From NCBI GenBank assembly GCA_033026295.1, contig CM065174.1:25719498-25783497 (forward strand): DNA of 64,000 nucleotides, in the 5' to 3' direction. Source of the stretch: Channa striata. Lineage: Eukaryota; Chordata; Actinopteri; Anabantiformes; Channidae. The position numbers were made by a program, and so were the translations under genes. The number at the start of each line of letters is the position of its first letter. Within the stretch, counting starts at the first letter, position 1. The notes beneath the pieces are model-generated. The model worked only from the letters and a program-made list of their open reading frames with translations, did no database searches and was not told the DNA's origin. Shown here in pieces: positions 14,401 to 24,584 of this stretch.

Positions 14401-16339
14401 TCTACCTTTCAAGCATATGATAGAGAAGCAATGCCTAGATGCAAGTACAGCAAGTAAAAAAGCTAGGAAAAAATGAAATGCTATAAAAGATAAAAATAAG
14501 GAGTAGGTGGTGATGGAGCGGTGGGTGGGTGTGAAAGCAGAGAACATTCAAACGGGAAACAGTAGTTTGCTTCCCACTTTGAACTGACAGTCGGTGTATT
14601 GGCTTGATTATTTCTTTTCTTGCTTGATGCACTGATGCTTGTGTGCCTTAAGCTAACCTTGTTAAGTTAGTTCCTCAAAGAAGATTGGAGCTCTGTGCAT
14701 AGGACAAACCAACTGCACCTTCTAAGGTTAGACGTTGCCTACGGAAGCATATAGAAAGGTGGATAGCAGCTGAAAACTGGCCACAGACTGTGTGAATCCT
14801 TAAAGATTGGTTTACCACCTCAAGATCAGGTGATAAAACCTAAAACACTTTAATGACTAAGTGTCAAATTAAAGGAAAAGCCTGAAAATAGGAATTATCT
14901 CCTAGTATTACAATGTACCGTCCATAGGGCCTGGTGGATCTTCATGTGCTAGGGACTAATTAAACTACTTTAATTAACTGCAAATGACCATTGGAAGAAT
15001 TCCTGCCCTCAGGTAGAGTTCCAGAGATTATAAAATCAATGTCAAGGTGCAATGAAGCCCAGCCCCTTACAAAGATACTTTAATTTATTACTTGTCTGTA
15101 TTTGTTGTTTTTTTGTTAAGCAGAATTTCTGTTAAATTAGTATAAAGCAGTTGGCTAACAGTAAGCCCGAAGCTCCTCTGCACCCCTGACCATGCAGAAC
15201 TGGACAGACATTCTAAAGAGCTAGTTAGTCCAAACCTAAATTCTGAGGCAGTTGTCTGTTTTTCTTACGTTCGGAAAGTCCCAAGCCAATAATATGCAAT
15301 AGTGCATGTGCAAGTCTGCAAAGCCTGGTCGAAGCTCTGCATTAGTGTTGTGCAGAAATGATTAAAAACTTAGAAATGAGCACATCATTGAAATTGATGA
15401 CTGGTGTTCCTTTATTACTGTACTCATTGTGCAGTTTACTTTGACTCACATACTGCCCTGCTGCCTCAAACCCTCGAGAGGAAACACAAAAGAAACAAAT
15501 GTGTGCTGATCTGCTGCTAGAAATGGTCCCCAACAAATGCACAATTTCCTCCAGTTTAGGTAATGATCGCTGTACCGTTGAGCGCTCAAAATGTTTGCAC
15601 CTTTCTCAAAATATTTGCACCTTTCTCAAAATGTGCCAAATATGCAGCATAAAAAAAGACTAACATGTTGCTGTTGAAACTGTGTTATCTTGACCTAATC
15701 TTTCATAGTAATGGGTTAATTAATTCATGTTTTAAAACTTAAACTGCTACCATTCTTGATGTACTGTGATCATACATGTTGGTCATGAAATCATGGCACT
15801 AAATATGCCGTGCTGCTAATGCATGTCCCAGTTTATAGTCATCCGGTGGCAGCTGGTTAGTGCGAGCAGCTGGGTTGTCAGTCCTTACCAACTGCCCAGA
15901 GAACAAAGCCTTCTTCATCATTTCAAATGTACAATAACTCTATACAGGAAAATCATTATAAAATACATTATAAAATATAAACAATATGTCACATATTTAA
16001 AACTGTTGATCCTATACTCAACCAACAAACACTTATTGAATTGTGTTACCTTATTTTTTTGCTTTAACAGTTTTGAACAGAAATGTCCAGTTTTTTGCTG
16101 CAGCTAATCAAAAAACTGTGTCCTCAACAGAGTTTTAGCACCAGCTGCCAATGTCATACACAACAGTGTGCACATAGTTTAACGGACTGTTGGGTCCTGT
16201 TACTGAGAGGTCCTACGTAATTATTTTACTATCATCTAATAACTTAATTTTGTTGTCTGCCTGTGACACACCAAGCTACTGTGAACTGATGTGTTCATTC
16301 TTTTCGCAGGAATCAAGAGAATACGAAGTTTCGATTTGA
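2436..16339 (+). CDS. sez6: Seizure-related protein 6 (3' part of gene: last two sushi domains, TM helix, tail)
   Basis: Type I neuronal membrane protein of the SEZ6 family (CUB/sushi ectodomain), known for roles in dendrite and synapse development. Only the 3' end is here. Exons read as 2436-2627, 4676-4867, 13236-13271, 13495-13591, 14084-14183 and 16310-16339, all with AG/GT borders and matching phases (1-1 for the two 192-nt sushi exons). They give about 214 residues. Exon 1 begins VSCSDPGKVEHSRR and exon 2 EPCSHPGTP, each with four sushi cysteines and the late Trp (WNQKLPRC, WSGLPPVC). The transmembrane helix is FAYFIPVILLLVFIIGIYIYF, followed by KVQKK. The tail has PYENITAES, NSVYETA and the family C-terminus REYEVSI. 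The neighbour phf12 matches human SEZ6 synteny and argues against SEZ6L or SEZ6L2. The sequence upstream of 2436 shows no further sez6 exon, so this CDS is 5'-incomplete. Paralogue a or b is undecided. Confidence 0.9.
2628..4675 (+). other. sez6: sez6 intron between the two sushi exons
   Basis: Starts gtatgtgtg and ends cccttgcag. It contains the MITE-like fragment at 2853-3010, a short CT/CA tract near 3097-3118, a (cat)n run near 3727-3740 and a (gttt)n run near 4467-4488. No further exon is evident. Confidence 0.75.
2853..3010 (+). mobile_element. MITE-like DNA transposon fragment (one end)
   Basis: Contains the run accccaattgcattaaagt, then ttgggacattgtgcaaaac, then TTCAATTGAATAC. From general knowledge of fish genomes this resembles the end of an abundant non-autonomous DNA transposon. 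A partner-type end (gatgccagccacatttttcaaaaaactgggac split over 51985-52020) occurs elsewhere in the window. No transposase is present. The family name is not asserted. Confidence 0.45.
4985..5465 (-). mobile_element. Tc1-like transposase fossil
   Basis: On the minus strand a decayed reading gives INESKFELFAFKR, then HEGGNMIV in a shifted frame. These resemble the Tc1 transposase (S/T)DESKFxLFG and KHGGGSVMVWG blocks. Stops and frameshifts are frequent, so it is inactive. Inverted terminal repeats were not located. The call rests on these two motif blocks in the right order and spacing. Confidence 0.45.
6047..6138 (+). mobile_element. L2-like LINE 3'-UTR fragment, inverted relative to the adjacent copy
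   Basis: The sequence tcaaggcagatggtcgccca through gctgctcaagggggatt is the reverse complement of the L2 3' region seen at 6255-6350, 23085-23190, 37215-37320 and 39385-39495. It abuts the tail of copy A at 6139 and lacks about 14 bases present in the other copies between two ggagg motifs. It is the only + oriented copy of this family that I found. Confidence 0.75.
6139..9083 (-). mobile_element. L2-like LINE, copy A, split by another LINE and internally deleted
   Basis: The 3' tail is at 6139-6185 (attcaattcaatt, then ttatttatatagcgcc) and the 3' UTR runs to about 6515. After the nested LINE (6516-8208) the same element resumes at tgggctgagaggaggaaagt. Minus-strand peptides LAPSSTARNLGVIFDQDLSF, RLDYCNYLLSG and SNSLKSL match copies D and F. 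At about 8955-8968 the sequence jumps from the equivalent of 40507 to the equivalent of 41188 in copy D, removing the catalytic reverse-transcriptase core. Identity to the family is lost near 9083. Inactive. Confidence 0.8.
6516..8208 (-). mobile_element. Jockey/CR1-type LINE inserted in L2 copy A
   Basis: The minus strand encodes a reverse-transcriptase region: GVPQGCVLSPSLY, the LADDATVIGL active-site block (A-D-D kept), LLLNTNKTKELIVDF, FKFLGTHISEDLSW and ITGTPLPAFEDIQ. A linker (NKEVRLLLKARNAAYRSG) lies at 7990-8108. The 3' end is a gattagatt tandem run at 6516-6535 followed by the UTR ttcaactttattgtcatt. The finger part of the reverse transcriptase, roughly 190 residues in relatives, is missing between the two coding parts, and the frame shifts near 7800. 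Clade assignment within jockey/CR1/Rex-like LINEs is uncertain. Confidence 0.75.
9084..13235. other. Rest of large sez6 intron, nothing recognised
   Basis: No sushi exon, RNA gene or transposon coding motif was identified. Unconnected short open frames occur on both strands at a density expected by chance. Confidence 0.4.
13592..14083 (+). other. sez6: sez6 intron after the transmembrane exon
   Basis: Starts gtaagtca and ends tttgttcag. Opposite-strand open frames near 13673-13941 show no family resemblance. Nothing else recognised. Confidence 0.75.
14184..16309 (+). other. sez6: sez6 last intron
   Basis: Starts gtgagtcaac and ends ttttcgcag. It contains a 20-bp tandem repeat, about 2.4 copies, at 15588-15636 (unit caaaatgtttgcacctttct). 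No other element was recognised. Confidence 0.75.
15588..15636. repeat. Short tandem repeat, 20-bp unit
   Basis: The unit caaaatgtttgcacctttct is followed by a copy with one change (g to a) and a partial third copy. Intronic in sez6. Confidence 0.8.
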
Positions 16340-16344
16340 AACAC

Positions 16345-16346
<2 letters not shown>

Positions 16347-16376
<30 letters not shown>
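16347..16376. repeat. GT dinucleotide microsatellite just after the sez6 stop
   Basis: About 15 GT units begin 8 nt downstream of the TGA stop and lie in the 3' UTR of the last, 10-codon coding exon. Confidence 0.95.
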
Positions 16377-16378
<2 letters not shown>

Positions 16379-17317
16379 CAGTATGGACAAATAAGAAGCC
16401 TGCTGGTGACTCCCTCAGTAACTTCACCCTGTTCTTTGTACGCTGAATATGAGCCTCCCTTTATTTACCTGACAGAGGACACCACCCCACCACTGGAAGG
16501 CTGGACCACCGGATTATTTTTCTAACTAGCTGTCCAGCAGCAGAAATGTACAGTTTTTATTCCTGTGCCCACATCCTGAGGACTTTCAGTGCAAAGTAAT
16601 ATATCCGAAAGCAAAAGGAATCGATGCAAAGCTATTCCCATTAAATGCATATGACCACAAATGTTATTTACATTTTATGTCTTTGCCAACGTGTAAAAAA
16701 CAATGCTTATGGATTAACGGGACGTATGTATGACTGACATCACAATTAAACCTCACATAAAAACATCAGCATTAGCTTTTGTCAGAGGTTGCCCAGAAAT
16801 ATTGCCTTAAATTAAAATGGCCCTTGAAGGTACAGCTTTCTTTACAAGGGTAATATTTGTTTCCTTTGCTGCAAAGTTTGCAACTTCATCTTGATGTCAG
16901 CTCAGTGCTTAACACTCATAGGCATTGAATTAGTTTTAATGTGCCCATGTTCTCTAAATACGCATATATCCAAAAGTGTAGAAGCATTTCCTTTAAAACA
17001 TACATCGATCAGGACAGACACTCTCACCGGTCTGCAGCCACACAGCGCTGTACACAGCAAGCTGAGACGCAAAGTGTGTCCTGACAGCTGTCGATTAAGG
17101 CAGCATTAAACGTCTCCCATGTTGACCCCTGTCCACCCCAGCATTAAAACCACCGAGTGGTGTTAATGTTGTAGCTGATCAGTGATAGATTCATGTTATT
17201 TTTTCCCCATAAACCATTTCACCTCTCCGTGGAATCATTGAGGTTTCCATTTTAATACATTTTTTGAAGGAGAATGCTCATTTATTATGCACATATATGT
17301 TATGTTATGTGCATGTT

Positions 17318-17490
17318 GAAGTGTCCTTGGACAAGACACTGAACCCCAAGTTGCTCACAGTGGGTCAGGTGAGCACCTTGCATGGAAGCCACTCTCATCG
17401 GTGTGTGTGCGCCCGTGTGAATGGGTAAATGTGAATGAACATTGTAAAGTGCTTTGGATTAAAGCACTATATAAGCAGACTATTTACCCT
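17318..17490 (+). mobile_element. tRNA-headed SINE-like repeat, body fragment
   Basis: Contains gaagtgtccttggacaagac, ctgaaccccaagttgctc, cgtgtgaatgggtaaatgtga and gctttggattaaagcactat. The same series of blocks recurs at 43550-43700, 51693-51925 (reverse), 52052-52290 and 55511-55600. Head parts of the family at 51395 and 52060 carry promoter-like blocks. Confidence 0.65.
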
Positions 17491-18089
17491 TTACATCCCT
17501 CACACCCAGGTAAACTGTTGTTCATATCTCCGTTGTCCGTTTGGAGATTGTGTCGAAATTCAGACCATTGTTGTTGTTCAAACTTACAGTATCCTGTAGA
17601 TTGTCCTATGATATGTACCCATGCAAGCTAGTGTGATAAAATGATAATTAACCTATTTTTGATTCATTGTACATGAAGCACTGATTAAGCTACTTCACAA
17701 ACACCTTCAATAAAAAGGATTGTTCAGAAAAATTACCGATTATACTACAATTTATCTTTTTAGTAAAGAATGTCTGTTTGCCTGTATATGAGTGAACAGT
17801 TTCTGTCCACAAGAGACTGCTAAAGTTCCATGTTGTTGTCTGGACCTACTGGCTTTAATTTGTGAAAAGGTTAGTCAAAAACCAGAGTGGCCTGACGCTG
17901 AATGTGAGTGGGACTGAATTTAAAATTGATCGTACTATCAGTTTCACTTTCCTGTTCTAAGGTCAGATTCCCTAATTTGGTTTGTGTCCAGTTCAAAATC
18001 TCTCAAGACTTGTGTTAGCTTGGGCTGATTCTGACTGCTGTCCAAACATTTTTTAAAACCCTTGTGGTTTATACATCTCGACAATATGT

Positions 18090-18480
18090 AGGGAATGGGA
18101 TGCAGTTGTCATTTATCCACAGCTGCTTCAGAAAATGATTACAACTCATTAAATTTTTGCACAAACAAAATTATAAAATTCAAAAAGCACAAACTTTTTT
18201 AGGCAAATGTATTAAAAATTAGATACAAAAACACAGAAACGCAATCTTTCCTTTGAGTGACAAGAGTTTGGGGATGACTGATCTTTCAACACAACAGTGA
18301 CCTGAAACAAACAGCCAACAACGCTGGGCTTGCTGCAAGACAAGTCTCTGTTCTTGAGTGGGCCAACCAAAGTCTAGATTTAAATATTAGAGAACATGTA
18401 TGGAGAGACCTGCAGGTGGCAGACGGAAAAAGTGCTAAATAAGCAGAGATTATCATGACTTTCAATTCCATGGAGTCAAA
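18090..18480 (+). mobile_element. Tc1-like transposase C-terminal fossil
   Basis: A + strand reading around 18278-18430 gives QHNSDLKQTANNAG, VSVLEWANQSLDLN and REHVWRDLQ. These correspond to the Tc1 blocks QHDNDPKHTAK, VLEWPSQSPDLNPIE and HLWRDLK, so the second and third catalytic acidic regions are degenerate but in register. Stops and indels make it inactive. Confidence 0.65.
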
Positions 18481-21268
18481 GATTTACGTAACAGATTTTC
18501 TGTTAGGTAAAACTGCCTAAAGTCAGGTGTGTGATGCTGTTAGAGACCAAGAAGACCCAGAACTGGGCTTACACAGTGGCAAATTTAGGGCATAATTCCT
18601 TTTGTAAGTTGCAAACAATTCTGAAAGTCATGCCTTACGATTAATCTTTATTTTGTTGATCTTAAACCAAATCTGATAAATTATCAAAATTCAACTTGCA
18701 ATGCAGTAACGGGTGCAGAAAATATAATTTTACCAGACAAAACAAAGCCATTCAAACTGGTTGGAGATATATTTGTCACTATGCTCATTCTGAATTTTTT
18801 AATCGTTATCTGATGTCATATACATGCAGACCTAATACACACCTAATTGAAAAAAGTACTAAAAGCCATTTGTATTCTGATTGTTTTATTATAAAGTCTT
18901 TGATTTTTTTTCACCTACGCAAGTGCATCATCAATGATTCAGCAACTCAAATCCTACAAAACAGTGAACTATGTTCAACCCTGACTCAGTGCTTCTAAAA
19001 CTTTATATGCTCCATCATGTCCTACTTCTGCCTTGTACTGTACTACTACTGTATGTACCAACAGACAAACCAGCAAAAACCCCAAATCTGTTTAATAGAA
19101 TTACCTCTCTAACTATTTCCACATAAGAACATTTCCACGGCAGTAATCTGACTGTTCTACCCACCAAAACAGAAGCAATCCTATTCAGTGAAGACTGTTG
19201 ACAGACCAAAGAGCCTGTACACTGGAGGAGCATCTACCGTATGTTCCTGTTTTCCACATAACAAGCATATTCAGGTCAGGTAAGAAACTAAACCACGCTG
19301 GCTGCTACATTATTCCTTAACTCCTCCTTCCTCAGACTGAAGAAGCTACTTGTATGAGCAGTGAAACATTTCAAACCTGGATGTCCTATGACATTAATAT
19401 AAGTAATCTACAATTTTTGCTTGCACCTTACTAATTTTTCTACAACACTACAATAACTGCAGTCGTCCAACACTTGATCCATTTTGATAAAATCCAATTT
19501 GAAGGGATCTCTTCTACTGCAATTAGTACCCCAAGAAAGGAAATCAGTAACAGTGTGTGGTAATGAAGCAATGGAAACTAGTCCCATAATATGTGATAAT
19601 TAGCTGTGTAATGAAGTCATGACAATGCATCTGCTGTATGAACCTGATGTATTATGTTTGTCAAGAAACCAGTATGTCTCTGAGCAGGCTTCAATGGACT
19701 TTTGAGAAGACTCAAAGACAAACAGCAGGCTTTCTAAAACTGCTGCAGAACACACAAACAGTGTGCCAGGGCTTTTTATTACAAATTCTCCGGGATATCA
19801 CTGATGGATTTTTCCCCAGTGTGAAAAACAACCTAGCCAATCTGACCTTTTCAGCTGGGTTTATTAATGGAGGCGTCATCTATTGCCAGCAGCATAAAAA
19901 AGTGACAAGTATGGATGAGATTAACACAACTGCACAGGTTGGCTTAAGTCAGGCCAGGAGCAGATATACATCCATAACCATGGAGACTATAAACAAGAAA
20001 ACATTCCTTTACACTGCTGATATGTTCTTTATGTTATATGGAGATGGCTGAAAGAGATTTGGACACAAAGACGATTTTTCAGTAATAAAAGTAATAACTG
20101 AACACAGCTTTATGAAATATGTTAAGTAGCCATCTCTCAGTTAGATTAGTTCATACATGGAAATATGACTTGTCTCTGTCTCTTCAGAGAGGTCATAACA
20201 CTCAAACAGCATTTCAGTTACTCCTTAAGACCAAGACTATATCTCTACACACAGTGTATGAAGAACTTTGCAAAAGAGCTCATCAGTCCACCCTGACATC
20301 GTCCCTCTCCTTAACTGTACCCCAAATTGATCTCAAACCCAAACCTGTCAAAACCTTACAGAAAAAAACACAACACTTGAAGAAAACTCTTTGTTTTACT
20401 GTTTTTGCCATTTCAAAGTGAGATGATGCAAAGTAATGCACCCAACCATACCAACGAGCTGCTTGCATTGCTAGTATTCTGTGTTTGCCAGAAGAAACTA
20501 ATGTGTTGAGCTGTTTCTAGCTTAGTGGGTATGCACAAATGAAAATAAATAGCTATTCATAAAGGCAAGTACTGTGGCTTGATTCATTATATGTATTATT
20601 ATGAGTGACAAATGTAGAACACGTAAGCAGAAAAGGATAGTGGTAGAACATGTTTTATCATCTGTTTATAGATCTGATAACTTAATTTCTGGGATGAGGG
20701 GTTGAAAATATGTAAAGGACTCTGGAAAGCAGAACCCACACACACTAAATACCCTACCCCATCCATACATGGCTGAAGACATGTCACAACAATGTATTCT
20801 TACCAGCACTAATATGCTCAGCCAGTTTAAAAACCAAACACTAAGCCATGTGGCAGAAGAATATTAAGAAACAGTCTGCCTATTGCCAAGAATTTATTCA
20901 CATAAAATGTATTAACACTGAATGGTCCACTTTTAATTTAACATACTGCAACTTCAAGTTAACTAACAACACTTAAAGCCATAGTTACAACATCTATCAA
21001 ACGTTAGGGTTCTATGGACACATTTGCCTCATAAACCTTTTCTGAGATAATGTCATTCAAAGTGTAAAATGGATGTTTATCGACTAGCCAACAACAGGAG
21101 CATGCTGTGACAGAGCACTGGCTCCACCTGCTGGCAAACGTAACACGTTACTCATAATTCTTGAGCAACATTGTTCTATAATTATCTTAAACAACCTGGA
21201 ATTCAAATTTGACACTTACCTCAATTTGCTTAGATTCAGGCTGTTGCATACAGATCAGACGGTAAAGC

Positions 21269-21269
<1 letters not shown>

Positions 21270-21293
<24 letters not shown>
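21270..21293. repeat. CA dinucleotide microsatellite
   Basis: About 12 CA units, directly 5' of the 65-bp direct repeat pair. Confidence 0.9.
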
Positions 21294-21299
<6 letters not shown>

Positions 21300-21313
21300 C
21301 ATTGGTAATGCAA

Positions 21314-21580
21314 CTGCCTTGTCTTAGTTTCAGCATCTTGGACCAAGGACAATTTGACAGACGGACAGGAGGAGCCAAAAATCAAAGTGCTAAATCCCAT
21401 CAGTGGTGGACAGTTGCTCTTTGTCCTGAGCCACCATGTTGCTGTTACCGTTCCTTTGTAACTTTGTTTTACAGCATCCAGAAGTATTGCTGCTAAAGGT
21501 GAAATATAGATTACCTGCCTTGTCTTGGCTTCAACTTGTTTGGCCCAAGGAGACTTTGACATTCTGACAGAAGGAGCCAA
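21314..21580. repeat. Imperfect 65-bp direct repeat pair
   Basis: Both copies (21314-21378 and 21515-21580) begin ctgccttgtctt, contain a ccaagga block followed by ctttgac or atttgac, and end gaggagccaa or aaggagccaa. They are separated by 136 bp of unrelated sequence. No coding frame is shared that I can support. Confidence 0.7.
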
Positions 21581-21899
21581 GAATGGAACTGCCAACAAGG
21601 GGCAGAAAGACCTGTGTCAAATACTATACATCATCACAGCAACTTCTGTTGATAGAATAATTTCAATATTGTATTCTCTTTTGATTCAGTGTTAGGCTCT
21701 TTTTGCAGGATTTAGACAGACGTGTTAACATCAGCACAAAGATGTGTAGAATTGTCTGTTCACTTGATAAATATCACTGAGAACAATTAGCACTTCATGC
21801 TGAAACTAATGGTGTTTTAATGTTATAAACACCAAGAGTCTACAAAAAAGTGGAAGAAAATTTTAAAAAAATATTAAAAGAGGTGTTAGAAAACTTGTT

Positions 21900-22510
21900 C
21901 AGGAAACTTGATTAAAGGTTCCAATCTTCACAGTGACGTATAGTCTGCACAATCCTGCATTGTTTGGGAGAAAAGCACACAGGAAGAAACTGCTTGCTTC
22001 TAGACATAACACAGCACGTTTGGAGCTTGCTAAAAAGCATGTGAACAAACCAAATGATTTTTGGAACATGACCATTTAGTTTGATGAGACTATATTTGAA
22101 TTATTAGGTTGTAATTTGTGCAGGTATGTGTCACAAGAAAAAAAATCCACCTATGAAGAAAAAACACTTTTCCTACATTCAACCATGTTGTAGATCTTCA
22201 TCAGGCACTGGAGATGACTCCAAATTAAGTCAAAAAGCTCAAACTGAAGAGGCAGTGGATCCTTCAACAAGACGATGATCCAAGGCACAAAACAGAGCCG
22301 ACTTTGGAATTATTTACAATTATAAAGTAAATGTTTTACAGTGGCCATCCTAGTCTCCACAATAATTATTAAAAACCTGGTGGTAGATTTGAAGAAGCGA
22401 TACAATGCAGACAACCAAGTAATGTGTAGATGTGGAACAATTATGCCATGAAGAATGGGCTTAAATTACACCTGCAAGCTCTTGATGGAGAAGACCTAAA
22501 GAGGTTTGAG
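21900..22510 (+). mobile_element. Tc1-like transposon fossil
   Basis: The + strand reads ARLELAKKHVNKPNDFW, then FDETIFELLG and later FQQDDDPRHKTEPTLE. These are Tc1 transposase blocks including two of the acidic catalytic positions (DET and QQDDDP). The frame is broken by stops and shifts. The transposon appears to continue to about 22510 (LQALDGEDLKRFEEVI), though that last part is not certainly transposase. Confidence 0.75.
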
Positions 22511-22659
22511 GAGGTTATAAGGGAGTGCTTCCATTGTCTGTTTTCAGGTGCTTGCTGCAAGTTCTCCTTTAACAATGACAAAAAAATAGATCAGATAGCA
22601 AAGCAAAAATATTCTAGTGATTCAAATACTCAATCAGTAACTGCGGAATACTTTGCATG

Positions 22660-22815
22660 GATTTGTTTTGCACTTTTACTTTACTTTTTTACTTTTACTG
22701 CACTTAAAGTACACTTTAGAGAACTTATCCCATTTAATTCAGTACTACTTTTTAGGCAAGTGCTTGCACCTTGACTTAGGTACTGAGTGTGTGTACGCCT
22801 GCCACCTCTGACTTT
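22660..22815. repeat. Possible interspersed repeat (tacttttact-rich, ending gccacctctga)
   Basis: Runs of ttttactttacttttttac and aagtacactt, ending in gcctgccacctctgac, resemble a family often seen in fish intergenic DNA. This rests on general familiarity only; no second copy is present in the window. Confidence 0.3.
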
Positions 22816-22967
22816 GCTGACACTTGGTCTCAGGTGGAGTAACCTGTGGGTAAACATCCTTCTCATTTTACCCGAGTGCTAATAATAGAAAAACTCCTAC
22901 TAGGCCTATTGTTGTAGAATTAGCAGAGCAATGCAAATGTGCTCTTGAAAATGCTCATTTTGGTAAC

Positions 22968-23633
22968 AATTCAATTCAATTCAACTTTATTTATATAGCG
23001 CCAATTTACAACAAGTTCATCTCTCAAGGCACTTTACATAATAAAGTCAAGACTATACAAACATTTAGAGAAAACCCAACAAATCCCCCTTAGCAGCCAT
23101 AGGCAACAGTGGAGAGGAAAAACTCCCTTTACCGAAAGAAACCTCCAGCAGAACCAGGCTCAGGGTGGACGGCCATCTGCCTTGACCGGTTGGGCTGAGT
23201 GGAAAGTGGAGAGAGAAAAGAACAGAGCAACAAAAGCAACAACAAAACATTGGGCACGTTGGTAGGACCAGTAGCTGCACACTGGAGGACACACAGCGCC
23301 AAAGCCAGGGACACCTGAGGACAGGGACAGAGAGAGGGAGACAGAGAGGGAGAAAGACGATTACGGGACAAAGAAGACACAGAGTTAAATTCATACAGTG
23401 GGGACATTATAATTATGGGATGAGAGGAGAGAGTGAAGAGAAGAGGAAAGTGTCTCATAGCATCAGGGGTTGGTCCCCCAACAGTCTAAGCCTCTAGCAG
23501 CATGACTATAACTAACTCTAAGCTTTATCAAAGACGAATGTCTTGAGTTTTAGTCTTAAAAGTAGAGAGGGTTTGTGCTTCCTGAATCTGGACTGGGAGC
23601 TGGTTCCACAGGAGAGGAGCTTCATAGCTAACA
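22968..23633 (-). mobile_element. L2-like LINE, copy B (3' end only)
   Basis: The 3' tail is at 22968-23005 (attcaattcaattcaac, then ttatttatatagcgcc) and the 3' UTR matches copies A, C and D. The minus strand ends in the reverse-transcriptase C-terminal remnant (equivalent of LWNQLPVQIQ in copy F). It is 5'-truncated near 23633, where the sequence becomes acacatacatac. Long proline/serine-rich minus frames here are UTR, not genes. Confidence 0.85.
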
Positions 23634-23889
23634 CATACATACAGTAACATACTATTGATACTTATATATTAGCAGCAGACAGTAGGATTCAACGCGACAG
23701 TAGTTAGTAGCAACGTTACTGGTTTAGTGCTAACACCTAAAAGCCGAACTGGTGGATTATCTGCGACATTCATTCTCAGTGGAACGCACGTAGAGAGCGC
23801 AGCATAAGAGAAACCGTGAAATCAGAGTAAACGTGCGCTGAAGCCTGCACCGGAGCATGTGCACACTTCTTGCGCTACTGGTCCGACTG

Positions 23890-24010
23890 TGGTTACATTG
23901 GAGCCTACGTTTCCTCGCAGCGGTCTATGGCCCTCCTAAAGCGCATGCGCGCCCGGCGGTTCGCGGTTGCGCCAACTGGTAGAGGATGTTGCTAGCCAGT
24001 GTAGATGCAC
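23890..24010 (+). promoter_or_regulatory. phf12: phf12 promoter region with NRF1-like palindrome
   Basis: The interval is CpG-rich compared with its surroundings. It holds gcgcatgcgc at 23941-23950, an exact match to the palindromic core bound by NRF1, followed by gcccggcggttcgcg. It lies about 640 bp upstream of the phf12 start codon, with 5' UTR (possibly including a spliced leader) between. No TATA box is evident near it. The transcription start site cannot be fixed from sequence. Confidence 0.55.
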
Positions 24011-24584
24011 AGCCTTTTCACAACAATAACATCAACCAAATTCGCATCTCCATTTATGTGATTTAAGGATTTTACTTCCTCAACGCTTTCGGAAATCGTA
24101 CATTGGACTGCGCCACACCGAGTTTCCATTTGTATTTTTGGGCTACATCTTCTGTTGACAATGGGAGCGGAGGGGTTTGCAAATTTACAGGGCAGCTTTT
24201 TGCAGGAGCAGAAACAAGAATCATGGCTGGCAAGCTAGGCCGCAGATGGATTTTGTAGTTAGCAGCCGCCGTCTATTCATTGAAAATACTTTATGTCGGC
24301 TTGGCATTAGATCATAAAAAGAAGCCAGCGTTTTAACTGCACGATTGACGTTGGTTTTTGTCTTTTTTTGGACCAATAACAAAAGCTAGTGCGCCTGCTA
24401 GCTTCACAACCTTGACTGGTTGACGTAGTTAGCTTCTTTAGCCCGCTGTTGAGAGCTAGCGTCGCTTGACCAGCCGCTGCTCAAAAACATTTGGAATTTG
24501 TACATTTATAGCGGGATTTACTCGCATTGTAGTGTGCCCGGTATTTGTATTTCAAATTATTTTGTAACGTCTGCTTCTGGATGA

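Larger units (their letters stand above)
16340..17720 (+). other. sez6: sez6 3' untranslated region with probable poly(A) signal
   Basis: The stop codon is at 16337-16339 and no further coding frame follows. A 30-nt GT repeat begins only 8 nt after the stop (16347-16376). An AATAAA hexamer lies at 17709-17714, before a stretch without recognisable coding content, so I take it as a likely poly(A) signal. A SINE-like fragment (17318-17490) sits inside this interval. The end of the transcript is inference; an earlier variant signal could be used. Confidence 0.5.
17721..21900. other. Intergenic region between sez6 and phf12
   Basis: Apart from the Tc1 fossil (18090-18480), a CA microsatellite (21270-21293) and a 65-bp direct repeat pair (21314-21378, 21515-21580), I identify nothing. 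Two adjacent + strand open frames of 137 and 100 codons at 19638-20051 and 20119-20421 match no family I know; they are treated in the findings, not called as genes. Confidence 0.5.

Noticed and set aside
19320..19385. Block agactgaagaagctacttg ... gtgaaacatttc
   Set aside because: Resembles a motif seen at several retroelement ends, but it is short, without coding context and without another copy here.
23065..23458. Two overlapping minus-strand frames of 109 codons, rich in Pro, Ser and Leu
   Set aside because: They lie in the 3' UTR of L2 copy B; the same frames recur in copies C, D and F (37194, 39338, 58195), so they are repeat sequence and not genes.
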